Source: Bacteroidota bacterium
GTDB taxonomy: Bacteria > Bacteroidota > Bacteroidia > Chitinophagales > Chitinophagaceae
Reading direction: 5' to 3'
DNA: 64,000 nucleotides
Assembly (NCBI GenBank): GCA_023386555.1
Contig: JAEWJK010000006.1
Location: 1 to 64,000 of the forward strand
This document shows positions 25,901-33,947 of this stretch, in pieces. The translations under genes and the position numbers were made by a program. The first letter of the stretch is position 1. The number at the start of each line of letters is the position of its first letter. The notes beneath the pieces are model-generated. The model ran no database searches. It saw nothing but the letters and a program-made list of their open reading frames with translations, and had not been told where the DNA came from.

Positions 25901-26121
25901 TGTTAATGGACATCATGATGCCTGAGATGGATGGTTATGAAACTACCGGTAAGATCAGAAGAGAACATAAGAACAGTAATCTTCCTATCATTGCAGTTAC
26001 AGCGAAAGCGATGAAAGGTGATAGAGAGAAATGTATCGAAGCCGGAGCATCAGATTATATTACTAAGCCTGTAAAAATGGATCAGCTGTTATCGTTGATG
26101 AGAGTTTGGTTGTACAAATAA
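19984..26121 (+). CDS. cytosolic hybrid histidine kinase with poly-HAMP array, GAF and three receiver domains
   Basis: A 2045-residue sensor kinase with no transmembrane segment. Residues about 50-200 hold divergent HAMP-like units. Residues about 201-1121 are ten 92-residue repeats (each EVTRVAREVG...LGGQA...WKDLTDSVN...QVRNIAEV...GEILDLKNTINTMV), equal to paired HAMP units as in group III (Nik1-type) kinases. A GAF domain (about 1135-1285) and a coiled coil follow. The HisKA domain has phospho-His1364 in NMSHELRTPLN, then HATPase motifs NLLSNAFKFT, DTGIGI and GGTGLGLS. Three receivers end the protein, with Asp1706, Asp1829 and Asp1976. All core residues are intact. The poly-HAMP stack probably relays an intracellular signal, which is inferred. 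A REC-kinase gene follows after 6 bp. Confidence 0.93.
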   Translation: MATKRGKTDGTVKAVPTPISPEIAKSLAPMEKTIPDFPQNGDSLSPTSRNGESTLDLKELLKVLSEVKNGNFSVRMPVDLVGFDGKICDTLNDIITMNEILMTELTTAGNTIGKKGNLTHRIELPRHARGAWSSGVDAINGLISDLVHPTIEIAHVIGSVAKGNLSQEMPLQIGDHVLQGEFKRIAQEVNDMVKQLNLFSMEVTRVAREVGTEGKLGGQARVKGVAGVWKDLTDSVNQMAGNLTAQVRNIAEVTTAVANGNLSKKITVDVQGEILDLKNTINTMVDQLNSFSSEVTRVAREVGTEGKLGGQAEVQGVAGTWKDLTDSVNQMASNLTGQVRNIAEVTTAVARGDLSRKITVDVKGEIQELKNTINTMVDQLNSFSAEVTRVAREVGTEGKLGGQATVKGVGGVWKDLTDSVNQMAGNLTAQVRNIADVTTAVAKGDLSRKITVDVKGEILDLKNTINTMVDQLNSFASEVTRVALEVGTEGKLGGQAKVQGVGGTWKDLTDSVNNMAGNLTAQVRNIAEVTTAVANGDLSKKITVNVQGEILELKNTINTMVDQLNSFASEVTRVALEVGTEGKLGGQAKVQDVGGTWKDLTDSVNQMAGNLTAQVRNIAEVTTAVAKGDLSRKITVDVRGEILELKNTINTMVDQLNSFGSEVFRVAREVGSEGKLGGQADVPGVEGLWKDLTDSVNKMASNLTGQVRNIAEVTTAVANGDLSRKIEVDVKGEILELKNTINTMVEQLRAFASEVTRVAREVGTEGKLGGQAHVPGVGGTWKDLTDSVNQMASNLTGQVRNIAEVAIAVANGDMSKKITVDVRGEILQLKETLNTMVDQLRAFASEVTRVAREVGTDGKLGGQAFVPGVAGTWKDLTDSVNQMTGNLTAQVRNIAEVTKAVASGDLSKKVTIDVKGEILDLKNTINTMVDQLNSFAFEVTRVAREVGTEGKLGGQAEVQGVAGTWKDLTDSVNMMASNLTNQVRGIAKVVTAVATGNLKQKLSIVSRGEVAQLTETINEMIDTLATFADQVTTVAREVGVEGRLGGQASVPGASGIWKNLTENVNQLAENLTTQVRAISEVASAVTKGDLTQMIRVEAKGEVEELKDTINQMIANLKETTLRNQEQDWLKSNLAKFTQMLQGQKDLSTVTKRILSELAQVVNAQQGMFYILEQDENIEDKKLKLFSAYAYSEELNVSREFAVGQGLVGQCALEKERILLTNVPKEYIKIGSGLGEAAPVSVIVLPVLFETDIKAVIELASFGQFSDTHLDFLSQLTESIGIVLNTIETNSRTEELLEQSQSLTDELRRTNEELQDKAHLLVKQKEEVEAKNKEVEEARRSLEEKAEQLQLTSKYKSEFLANMSHELRTPLNSLLILAQQLYENHEGNLTEKQIRYAKTIHSCGDDLIQLINDILDLSKIESGYISTDFINVRFNEITAFVETTFKHVSENKNLKFSIEMDKNLPDSLETDIQRLNQILKNLLSNAFKFTEKGEVKLKIYEANKNWRGLYTSLEKASKVVAFEIKDTGIGISKDKQNIIFEAFQQAEGSTSRKYGGTGLGLSISRGLADLLGGSIELESEPGRGSSFTLFLPIDYNPNNVKREKQSSLTVTEYKLDSDNSSISSVPTVKLPERDLDAINEIINEVGDDRNMIYSGDKVVLVVEDDVRFGKIMVEKAHEMDLKIVVATHFGEVFDLTNKFNPIAITLDVKLPDASGWKILDLFKNDVNLRHIPVHLISGEENRLLAMQRGARSFHLKPLKNEALSVLFDDIVDYHSRKPKKLLLIEDNELDSSQIAKVLDNPDQVDIEIASTGKEGLELLQKNSYDCIIVDYMLPDIGGMEFLTEINNVKKLAMTPVLIYSAKDFAPKEKTQLKQYANRILLKSVNSLELLLEETVLHLHLCHKDLQPAKRKIIEDLRSREDVLANKTVLVVDDDVRNLFALTTAFERHNIKAITAESGQEAINILGENDNIDIVLMDIMMPEMDGYETTGKIRREHKNSNLPIIAVTAKAMKGDREKCIEAGASDYITKPVKMDQLLSLMRVWLYK
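20587..23346 (+). repeat. ten tandem 276-bp repeats inside the kinase gene
   Basis: The period of 276 bp is seen at gaggtaac-type starts near 20587, 20863, 21139, 21415, 21691, 21967, 22243, 22519, 22795 and 23071. The first eight or nine units are also very similar at DNA level, including silent positions. The last two (from 22795) diverge more. The similarity suggests recent duplication or ongoing gene conversion, so copy number may vary between strains. Confidence 0.9.
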
Positions 26122-26127
26122 GATTGA

Positions 26128-27453
26128 ATGGAGTTTAATAACGCCGCAGATAATTCGATAGTTAAGATTCTTGTAGTAGATGACAGGGAGGATAATTTAT
26201 TCTCCCTTGAATCTATTCTTGAAAGAGATGGTTATAAAATAGTAAAAGCACTTTCTGGTAGAGCTGCACTTAAGATACTATTGAGTGAATGGGATTTCAG
26301 CCTCATTCTTATGGACGTTCAGATGCCTGAAATGAATGGCTTTGAAACTGCAACGCTTATTTATGAAAGAGAAAAGCTGAAGCACATTCCAATAATCTTT
26401 ATTACAGCTCATCATTATGGTGAGGAGCAGGCTTATGAAGGTTATAAAATGGGTGGTGTTGATTACATCTATAAACCTATTGATCCGGATCTTTTGCGGT
26501 ATAAAGTGAGTGTGTTTGCTGAATTGTATCGCAAAAACTATCAGCTGATGATGCAGGAAAGAAAACTGATCTCGGTTAATAGAAATCTTCAGAAAGAAGT
26601 TGAAGACAGAAAAATTTCTGAACAGAAAATCAAGAAACTCAACTTTCAATTATTAGAAAATAATGAACACCTAAAGAATACTATTGAAGAACTTGACAGG
26701 TTTGCGTATGTAGCTTCACATGATCTGCAGGAACCTCTGAGAAAGATCCTCATATTTAGCGATAAATTGGAGCAAGGTTACAAGGATGCACTTGGCAGTG
26801 AAGCAGGTTCATATCTTGATAAGATCGTTAAATCATCTGAACGAATGCATCAACTGATCAATGATCTGTTGAAATTCTCCCGTTATACAAACGATAATTA
26901 TGGCTTTGAGAAAACCAATCTCAACCAGGTATTAAAAGATGTGCTTTCAGATGTTGAGATGGAAATTCAAAAAAAGAAAGCCAGGGTAACTATCGACGAT
27001 TTACCAACCATTTGGGCTATTCCAAGCCAGATGAGACAAGTATTTCAGAACCTCATCAGTAATTCTCTAAAGTTTAGCCGGGAAGGAGTTGATCCTGAAA
27101 TAAACATTTTTGGAAAAAGAACTTCAAGTTCACAAGTATTTGGTGTTAATCGAAAATCGCCAAACGATCATTACTACCAGATATATTTTAAAGATAATGG
27201 CATTGGTTTCGACCCGAAATATGCAAAAGAAATATTTGTAGTATTCAAACGCTTACATAGTTATCATGATTTTGAAGGTACTGGTATTGGACTATCCATC
27301 TGTAAAAAGATCATTGAAAAACATAATGGTTTCATTACTGCAGAAAGTGCATTGAACGAAGGCTCTACCTTTACAATTACACTTCCGGAAAGAATAAAAC
27401 TTGATGATCTTTCACAACAAGAGCCTGTACAAAAAGAAATGACACCTCAATAA
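26128..27453 (+). CDS. receiver-histidine kinase (REC-HisKA-HATPase)
   Basis: A 441-residue soluble protein. The N-terminal receiver has VVDDRED and Asp63 in LILMDVQMPEMNG. A coiled-coil linker (about 135-190) leads to a HisKA domain with His198 in YVASHDLQEPLRK (the bacteriophytochrome-like HDLQEPLR form). The HATPase domain carries NLISNSLKFS, DNGIGF and GTGIGLSI. It starts 6 bp after the poly-HAMP kinase and is surely co-transcribed. Such REC-HK proteins often act as a second step in a phosphorelay, here probably fed by the large kinase. Confidence 0.9.
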   Translation: MEFNNAADNSIVKILVVDDREDNLFSLESILERDGYKIVKALSGRAALKILLSEWDFSLILMDVQMPEMNGFETATLIYEREKLKHIPIIFITAHHYGEEQAYEGYKMGGVDYIYKPIDPDLLRYKVSVFAELYRKNYQLMMQERKLISVNRNLQKEVEDRKISEQKIKKLNFQLLENNEHLKNTIEELDRFAYVASHDLQEPLRKILIFSDKLEQGYKDALGSEAGSYLDKIVKSSERMHQLINDLLKFSRYTNDNYGFEKTNLNQVLKDVLSDVEMEIQKKKARVTIDDLPTIWAIPSQMRQVFQNLISNSLKFSREGVDPEINIFGKRTSSSQVFGVNRKSPNDHYYQIYFKDNGIGFDPKYAKEIFVVFKRLHSYHDFEGTGIGLSICKKIIEKHNGFITAESALNEGSTFTITLPERIKLDDLSQQEPVQKEMTPQ

Positions 27454-27492
27454 TTTCCCGGCTTAATCACATTCCTGTATTTTTATCGCTTT

Positions 27493-28920
27493 ATGAGCGG
27501 TGAAAAAAGAATTGCAGTTATTGGAGCTGGTCCTGCCGGATTAACTGCTGCATATTGTTTATCAAAGAAAGGAATCAAGGTTGATGTTTATGAAGCTTCT
27601 GCTGAAGTGGGTGGCATGTGCAAGACCATAGAACTTTGGGGACAACATGTTGATCTTGGTCCGCATAGATTTTTCAGCCAGGATAAACGTATCAATGAAC
27701 TATGGCTTGAAGTTGTTGGCAAAGAGTATAAGTTAGTCAACAGGCTCACCCGAATTTATTATAAAGGAAAATTTTTCCAATATCCATTGAAGGCTACTGA
27801 TGCATTAAGAAAATTAGGTGCAGTTGAGGTACTTCGTTCAATGCAGAGTTATTTCAGCACAAGGGTCTCTCCTCCTCATAACGATAATTCATTTGAGTAT
27901 TGGGTAACAAGCAGATTTGGCAAAAGGTTGTTCGATATTTTTTTTAAGAGCTACAGTGAAAAACTTTGGGGCATTCCTTGTAGTGATCTTGATGCAGATT
28001 TTGCCGCACAGCGTATAAAAAAATTCTCTCTCAGCGAAGCAGTGAAACATGCTTTTACACGAAAAAAGAATAAACATAATACGCTTGTATCAAAGTTTGC
28101 ATACCCAATAAAAGGTACAGGCATGGTCTATCATAAGATGGAGCAGGCCATTCTAAAAAACGGGTCTAATATATTTCTAAATACTCCTGTACAGTCAGTC
28201 GCACAGAATGAACAAGGTGAAGTGAATGGAGTTTTTACAACTGACGGAAAATTTTATCAATATGATGAAGTGATTTCCTCCATGCCATTAACTTTAATGG
28301 TAAAACAACTTACCACAGCTCCGGTTGATGTAAAAGAGGCAGCTTCCAAACTAACATTCAGAAACACTATTTTGGTTTACCTGCATATTGAAGGTTCACA
28401 CTTATTTCCTGACAATTGGTTGTATGTACAAGAACCCTCAGTACAAATGGGAAGAATTACAAATTTCCGTAATTGGGTTCCTGATTTATATGGCGATAGC
28501 AATAACACCATCCTTGTTTTAGAATATTGGTGTTACAATGATGATGATATTTGGACTGCACCTGATGAGAAGATCACTGCTCTTGCAACAAAAGAGATAA
28601 AGAAAACAGGATTATTACAAGATCATAAAGTATTAGATAGTTTTATCTATAAAATTCCTCGTTGCTACCCGGTTTATCATAAAGGTTATAAAGATGCTCT
28701 TGCTCCTATTGTTGATTATTTAAAAACGGTAGATAATCTTACTTGCATTGGACGATACGGAGCTTTCAAGTACAATAACCAGGATCATTCAATATTAATG
28801 GGCATTCTTGCCGCTGAAAATATTACAGAGAATGCCGGTTATGATCTTTGGAATGTAAATACAGACTACGAATCTTACCAGGAAAATTCAATGATCTCCG
28901 AAACGGGTTTGGAAATGTAA
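27493..28920 (+). CDS. FAD-dependent oxidoreductase (amine-oxidase/UDP-galactopyranose-mutase-like)
   Basis: A 475-residue flavoprotein. The N-terminal Rossmann motif AVIGAGPAGLTAAY and the acidic end of the second strand (VDVYEASAEVGG) bind FAD. The following GGMCKTIELWGQHVDLGPHRFF stretch and the C-terminal CIGRYGAFKYNNQDHSI segment are typical of NAD(P)-binding-8-type oxidoreductases close to UDP-galactopyranose mutase and protoporphyrinogen oxidase. The substrate is unknown; glycan or lipid-sugar chemistry is plausible. It lies 39 bp after the REC-kinase gene in the same direction. Confidence 0.82.
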   Translation: MSGEKRIAVIGAGPAGLTAAYCLSKKGIKVDVYEASAEVGGMCKTIELWGQHVDLGPHRFFSQDKRINELWLEVVGKEYKLVNRLTRIYYKGKFFQYPLKATDALRKLGAVEVLRSMQSYFSTRVSPPHNDNSFEYWVTSRFGKRLFDIFFKSYSEKLWGIPCSDLDADFAAQRIKKFSLSEAVKHAFTRKKNKHNTLVSKFAYPIKGTGMVYHKMEQAILKNGSNIFLNTPVQSVAQNEQGEVNGVFTTDGKFYQYDEVISSMPLTLMVKQLTTAPVDVKEAASKLTFRNTILVYLHIEGSHLFPDNWLYVQEPSVQMGRITNFRNWVPDLYGDSNNTILVLEYWCYNDDDIWTAPDEKITALATKEIKKTGLLQDHKVLDSFIYKIPRCYPVYHKGYKDALAPIVDYLKTVDNLTCIGRYGAFKYNNQDHSILMGILAAENITENAGYDLWNVNTDYESYQENSMISETGLEM

Positions 28921-28945
28921 TCCAATGCTCAGTAAAGTATCTATC

Positions 28946-28965
28946 GTACAAGTGAGTGACACAAC
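28946..28965 (+). repeat. 20-nt interspersed repeat, copy 2
   Basis: GTACAAGTGAGTGACACAAC followed by GAAG, identical to the copy at 44031 including the GAAG extension and to the core of the inverse copy at 13623. It sits between the flavoprotein gene and the CNNM-like gene. Confidence 0.8.
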
Positions 28966-29030
28966 GAAGTTTAATAGATGCAAATAGCTGGTAGCATAAT
29001 ATTTGTATTCATTATGTTTGCATATCATTT

Positions 29031-30323
29031 ATGACTGAGATATTTATAATCATCGGCCTGATTTTGATCAACGGTTTGTTCTCTATGGCCGAGATAGCTT
29101 TGGTTTCTGCACGTAAAGCAAGATTGGAATCACAGGCAGCAAAAGGAGATACAAAAGCAAAAGAAGCACTTGAGTTAGCCAATCACCCAGATACATTTCT
29201 TTCCACTGTTCAGATAGGTATTACGCTTATTGGAATTTTAACGGGTATTTTTTCCGGGCAAAAAATCACAGGTGATCTTGCACTTTGGCTACAACAATAT
29301 CCATCGCTTGAACAATATAGTAATGGACTTGCTACCACTATTGTTGTTATTGCTGTTACTTATTTTTCATTGGTACTCGGTGAATTATTACCGAAGCGAA
29401 TTGGTTTAGCTAAGCCTGAGAAGATTGCCAAGCTGGTATCAAAACCAATGAAATTCGTTTCGTTGATCACCTATCCCTTTATCTGGTTACTTACAAAATC
29501 TACTACCCTACTCAGTAAACTTTTTAACCTGCAAAGCACCGATAACCAGGTTACCGAAGAAGAGATCAAAGCCATCATCAGTGAAGGAACAGAACATGGT
29601 GCTATTGAAGAAGCGGAACAGGAAATTATTGAAAGAGTTTTTCATTTAGGTGATAGAAATATCACTTCATTAATGACGCATAGAAGTGATATTGTTTGGC
29701 TGGATATTAACTCAACTGTTTCTGAAGCTAAAAAAATTGTTTCAGAAGATCTGCATACTGTTTATCCCGTTTGTGATGGAAAAATTGATGACATAAAAGG
29801 TATAGTTTCCATCAAGGATATGTACATAAGTGATCCAAAGAAAAAGATCTGTGAGATAATGAGGCCTGCTCAATATGTTCCGGAAAACAATTCGGCCTAC
29901 CAGGTACTCGAGTTTTTTAAAACAACCAAAGCACATTATTGTTTTATTGTTGATGAATATGGTAGTGTTGAAGGAATGATTACTTTTTTTGATATTCTCG
30001 AAGCAATTGTTGGAGACACTCCTGAAACCGGTGACGATGATTATACCTTAATTGAAAGAGAAGATGGTTCTTTCCTGGTAGACGGGCAGCTTCCTTTCTA
30101 CGATCTATTAAGAAAAATGAATAAGACTGAGTGGATGAATGAAGGAGAAAGAGATTTTGATACAGTCGCTGGTTTTATACTACACGAGATACAAAGAATT
30201 CCTACTGCCGGAGATACAATGCAATGGAAAGGTTTAAAGTTTGAGATCGTTGATATGGACGGTCATCGTATAGATAAAGTGATCTTGACCATTCCTGAAG
30301 ATGTGAAGGAAGAGATGGATTAA
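29031..30323 (+). CDS. CNNM/CorC-type hemolysin-family membrane protein
   Basis: A 430-residue protein in the classic order: DUF21/CNNM membrane domain with about four helices (residues 1-180, including SMAEIALVSARKARL and FSLVLGELLPKRIGL), a CBS pair (about 200-330, with MTHRSDIVWLD and FIVDEYGSVEGMIT), and a C-terminal CorC_HlyC domain (about 345-428). The family is linked to Mg2+/Co2+ efflux and ion homeostasis; the older hemolysin name does not describe its role. TATGTTTG at 29013-29020 resembles the Bacteroidota -7 promoter box, but no -33 partner is clear. Confidence 0.9.
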   Translation: MTEIFIIIGLILINGLFSMAEIALVSARKARLESQAAKGDTKAKEALELANHPDTFLSTVQIGITLIGILTGIFSGQKITGDLALWLQQYPSLEQYSNGLATTIVVIAVTYFSLVLGELLPKRIGLAKPEKIAKLVSKPMKFVSLITYPFIWLLTKSTTLLSKLFNLQSTDNQVTEEEIKAIISEGTEHGAIEEAEQEIIERVFHLGDRNITSLMTHRSDIVWLDINSTVSEAKKIVSEDLHTVYPVCDGKIDDIKGIVSIKDMYISDPKKKICEIMRPAQYVPENNSAYQVLEFFKTTKAHYCFIVDEYGSVEGMITFFDILEAIVGDTPETGDDDYTLIEREDGSFLVDGQLPFYDLLRKMNKTEWMNEGERDFDTVAGFILHEIQRIPTAGDTMQWKGLKFEIVDMDGHRIDKVILTIPEDVKEEMD

Positions 30324-30455
30324 GTTCTAAATATCTTACCCCTTCCAGCCTTTTTACTTACTGTAATTTTTGTCGGCTCTCACAGGTTTGATTTTTGCAT
30401 ACACTTAGCGTTGATGGCAAACCTATATGCCAAACTCAGCTAAAGCTTTTGCAAA

Positions 30456-32063
30456 ATGACAAAAAACACTAAACATCTCTGGTGGCAGGAAGGTGTTATC
30501 TACCAAATATACCCCCGGAGTTTCCAGGATAGCAACGGTGATGGCATTGGAGATATTGCCGGCATTATTCAAAGATTAGATCACCTGCAATGGCTTGGTG
30601 TGAATTGCATATGGATATCTCCTATCTACCCATCTCCTATGGCCGATTATGGTTACGATATCTCAGATTATTGTAGCATTCATTCTCTCTTCGGCACTAT
30701 GGAAGATTTTGATCGATTGTTGACAGAAGTACACAATCGAAACATGAAGCTCATACTTGATTTTGTTCCCAATCATACTTCTGATAAACATCCCTGGTTT
30801 TTAGAATCTAAATCATCGAAAGATAATCCCAAGAGAAATTGGTATATCTGGAAAGATCCAAAAGAAGATGGCTCTGAACCCAATAACTGGTTAAGTGTTT
30901 TTGGAGGAACAGCATGGGAATTTGATGAAACAACACAGCAATATTATTATCATGCTTTTTTAAAAGAACAACCAGATCTTAATTGGCGTAATCCGGAAGT
31001 TCAAAAAGCAATGTTGAATGTTTTGAAATTCTGGTTAGATAAAGGTGTTGATGGATTTAGAGTTGATGTAATGTGGCACATGATAAAGGATGAACAGTTA
31101 AGAGACAATCCTCCCAATCCGGATTATCAATCACACATGGCAACTTATGAACAACTGCTTCCTTATTATTCAACTGATCAACCGGAAGTACATGACATCG
31201 TTCATAAAATGCGGAAACTTTTAGATTCCTATGAAGAACGAATGATGATCGGTGAGATCTATTTACCCATACATAAACTGGTTACTTATTACGGAACAGA
31301 TAATAATGGAGCACATCTTCCCTTCAATTTCCAATTGCTATCACTTCCATGGAATGCAAGAGAAATTGGTGCTGCCATTGATCAGTATGAAGGTTCATTA
31401 CCAAATCAGGGTTGGCCTAATTGGGTGTTAGGTAATCACGATCAGCCAAGAATAACCAGCAGGGTTGGAATTATGCAGGCAAGAGTAGCTGCAATGTTAT
31501 TACTCACTCTCAGAGGTACACCAACTATTTATTATGGTGATGAAATTGGAATGACAGATGTTCCCATTCCTTTTGAAGAAGTGCAGGATCCACAGGGATT
31601 GAATATGCCTGATAAAAACCTTAGTCGTGATCCTTCCAGAACTCCAATGCAATGGGACAATAGTTTGAATGCAGGGTTCACTGCGGCAAAACCATGGCTT
31701 AGAATTGATAAAAGTTATAGGCGAATAAATGTGGAAGCACAGAAATACGATGAGCATTCAATGCTTTCATTTTATAAAAAACTGATTGAGTTCAGGCAAA
31801 AAGAACCTTCGCTGAAAGTAGGAAATTACATTCCTGTTCATGCAGATCCACAAATAATATCATTCATAAGAGAAGCAGAAGGTGAAAATAAATTTTTAGT
31901 GGTACTTAATTTGAGTCATAGGCCTTGCTATTTCACACCGAAACATCTTGAAATAAAGGGATCAGTTGTTTTAGCCACTATCCCTGAATTGGAAGGGGAA
32001 AAGATCGAAAATAAGATTTACCTGAGTGGAGATGAAGGTATCATTATAAAACTAGAGAAATAA
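30456..32063 (+). CDS. GH13 alpha-glucosidase
   Basis: A 535-residue alpha-amylase-superfamily enzyme. It begins WWQEGVIYQIYPRSFQDSNG, the standard start of oligo-1,6-glucosidase/alpha-glucosidase members. Conserved regions: DFVPNHTS (region I), DGFRVDVMW with nucleophile Asp204 (region II), GEIY with acid/base Glu267 (region III) and NHDQPR (region IV). It releases glucose from short alpha-glucans; exact linkage choice is not readable. No signal peptide, so cytoplasmic. First gene of a tight operon: the next ATG is 3 bp away. Confidence 0.9.
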   Translation: MTKNTKHLWWQEGVIYQIYPRSFQDSNGDGIGDIAGIIQRLDHLQWLGVNCIWISPIYPSPMADYGYDISDYCSIHSLFGTMEDFDRLLTEVHNRNMKLILDFVPNHTSDKHPWFLESKSSKDNPKRNWYIWKDPKEDGSEPNNWLSVFGGTAWEFDETTQQYYYHAFLKEQPDLNWRNPEVQKAMLNVLKFWLDKGVDGFRVDVMWHMIKDEQLRDNPPNPDYQSHMATYEQLLPYYSTDQPEVHDIVHKMRKLLDSYEERMMIGEIYLPIHKLVTYYGTDNNGAHLPFNFQLLSLPWNAREIGAAIDQYEGSLPNQGWPNWVLGNHDQPRITSRVGIMQARVAAMLLLTLRGTPTIYYGDEIGMTDVPIPFEEVQDPQGLNMPDKNLSRDPSRTPMQWDNSLNAGFTAAKPWLRIDKSYRRINVEAQKYDEHSMLSFYKKLIEFRQKEPSLKVGNYIPVHADPQIISFIREAEGENKFLVVLNLSHRPCYFTPKHLEIKGSVVLATIPELEGEKIENKIYLSGDEGIIIKLEK

Positions 32064-32066
32064 TAT

Positions 32067-33917
32067 ATGCTGAACGGAGCAGTTTATCTTGGCAATAATA
32101 AATGCAGGTTCTCAGTTTGGGCACCGGAAAAAAATAAAGTGATGTTGCACATCATTGCACCGGAAGCACAAAAAGTTGAAATGAAAAAAGATGAGCAAGG
32201 TTATTTTTCTGCAGAAGTAGAAACACCTGCCGGTACAAAATATTTATACATCATTGATAATGCAGAAAAAGGTTTACCTGATCCTGCTTCTCAATATCAA
32301 CCTGAAGGTGTTCACGGTGTTTCAGAAGTAGTGGATCATAGATCATATCAATGGAATGATAATAATTGGAAAGTACCTGCATTTGAAGATCTGATCTTAT
32401 ACGAACTTCATATCGGAACATTCACAGAGCAGGGAACATTTGAATCTGCTATTGAGAAACTTGATCTGCTAACGGAAATTGGTATCAATGCAATTGAAAT
32501 AATGCCTGTTGCACAATTTCCTGGTAACAGAAACTGGGGCTATGATGGTGTGTATCCTTATGCCGTACAAAATTCTTATGGTGGCCCTGGAGGGTTAAAA
32601 AAACTGGTTGATGCCTGTCATCAAAAAGGTATTGCAGTTTTTCTTGATGTTGTTTACAATCACCAGGGTCCTGAAGGAAATTATATTGAACAGTTTGCTC
32701 CATATTTCACCGAGCATTATAAAACACCCTGGGGCAAGGCAATAAATTTTGATGGTGAATGGAGTGATGGTGTGAGAGAATTTTATTCTGATAATGCAAT
32801 TTATTGGATGGAAAATTTTCACATAGATGGATTAAGGTTTGATGCCATACATGCCATCTATGATTTCGGTGCTGTTCATTTCTGGGAACTTGTTCATGAA
32901 AAAATTAAGGAGTTAGAAAAGAAGAATAAACGTTGCTATTATACTATTGCAGAAAGTGATCTGAATGCTCCAAGAGTAATTCAACCTGTCGAGAGTAATG
33001 GTTTCGGCTTTACTGCACAATGGCTGGATGATTTTCACCATGCAGCTTATGTACTGCTGGATAGAGAAGGAAAAGATAGGTATTTCGATTTTGGAACAAT
33101 CCAGCAACTTTCAAAAGCATATTGTGAGGGATTTGTTCATTCAGGTGAGCATGTTACATTCCGGAAACGAAAGTTTGGTAAATCATCTGCATGTATTCCC
33201 GGCAATAAGTTTGTCGCTTTTATCAATAATCATGATCAGTCAGGAAACAGGATTGATGGTGCAAGATTGTGTTCACTGATTGATAGTGATGGATCAAAAA
33301 TAGCTGCAGCAATGCTATTGTTATCACCTTATGTTCCCATGCTTTTTATGGGTGAAGAATATGGTGATGAATCTCCTTTTTATTATTTCATCAATCATTC
33401 AGATAAAGAACTCATCAAAGCAGTTCAGGAAGGAAGGAAGGAAGAATTTAAACAGTATGTAAAGCCTGGACAAGATTTTCCTGATCCACAATCGGAAGAT
33501 ATCTTCAATAAATCGAAACTGCAATGGAAAATAAGGGGTGAAGAAAAACACAAGATGTTGCTTGAATGGCATAAAGAGCTTATTACTTTGAGAAGATCAC
33601 ATGAAGCTTTAAAAAACTTCAGCAAAGACTGTGTAAGAACCGAAGTATTGCAGCAGGATGGTTTTATCCTTCACCGAAAAGATGAATCAGGAAAAAAAGA
33701 ATTACTGGCTTTATTCAATATCTCCTATGAAAATATCATGTATTTTCTTCCGGGTAATAATGGTTCTTGGAAGAAATTACTAGACTCTGCAGAATCCCAT
33801 TGGCAGGCTGAAAACAGTTCTCCGAAAGAAACTGATTTCCCCACAATGTTACAGGCAGGAGAACAGGTAAAAATTCCATCTAGATCTGTTATTGTACTTG
33901 GTAAAGAAATTGATTAA
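32067..33917 (+). CDS. treZ: malto-oligosyltrehalose trehalohydrolase TreZ
   Basis: A 616-residue GH13 enzyme that cleaves trehalose from maltooligosyltrehalose. The N-terminal about 90 residues form a CBM48-like domain (CRFSVWAPEKNKVMLHI). The barrel shows ELHIGTFT, DVVYNHQGPEGN, DGLRFDAIHAI with nucleophile Asp259, AESD with Glu296, and FINNHDQSGNR. The GPEGN extension and DAIHAI motif are typical of TreZ rather than branching enzyme. Its partner TreY is in the same operon (36107). Confidence 0.92.
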   Translation: MLNGAVYLGNNKCRFSVWAPEKNKVMLHIIAPEAQKVEMKKDEQGYFSAEVETPAGTKYLYIIDNAEKGLPDPASQYQPEGVHGVSEVVDHRSYQWNDNNWKVPAFEDLILYELHIGTFTEQGTFESAIEKLDLLTEIGINAIEIMPVAQFPGNRNWGYDGVYPYAVQNSYGGPGGLKKLVDACHQKGIAVFLDVVYNHQGPEGNYIEQFAPYFTEHYKTPWGKAINFDGEWSDGVREFYSDNAIYWMENFHIDGLRFDAIHAIYDFGAVHFWELVHEKIKELEKKNKRCYYTIAESDLNAPRVIQPVESNGFGFTAQWLDDFHHAAYVLLDREGKDRYFDFGTIQQLSKAYCEGFVHSGEHVTFRKRKFGKSSACIPGNKFVAFINNHDQSGNRIDGARLCSLIDSDGSKIAAAMLLLSPYVPMLFMGEEYGDESPFYYFINHSDKELIKAVQEGRKEEFKQYVKPGQDFPDPQSEDIFNKSKLQWKIRGEEKHKMLLEWHKELITLRRSHEALKNFSKDCVRTEVLQQDGFILHRKDESGKKELLALFNISYENIMYFLPGNNGSWKKLLDSAESHWQAENSSPKETDFPTMLQAGEQVKIPSRSVIVLGKEID

Positions 33918-33947
33918 CACAATTACGATTGATTAATAAAACATTGA

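Noticed and set aside
27493..28920. Calling the flavoprotein UDP-galactopyranose mutase
   Set aside because: The FAD fold fits, but I cannot confirm the mutase substrate residues by eye, so only the broader family is given.
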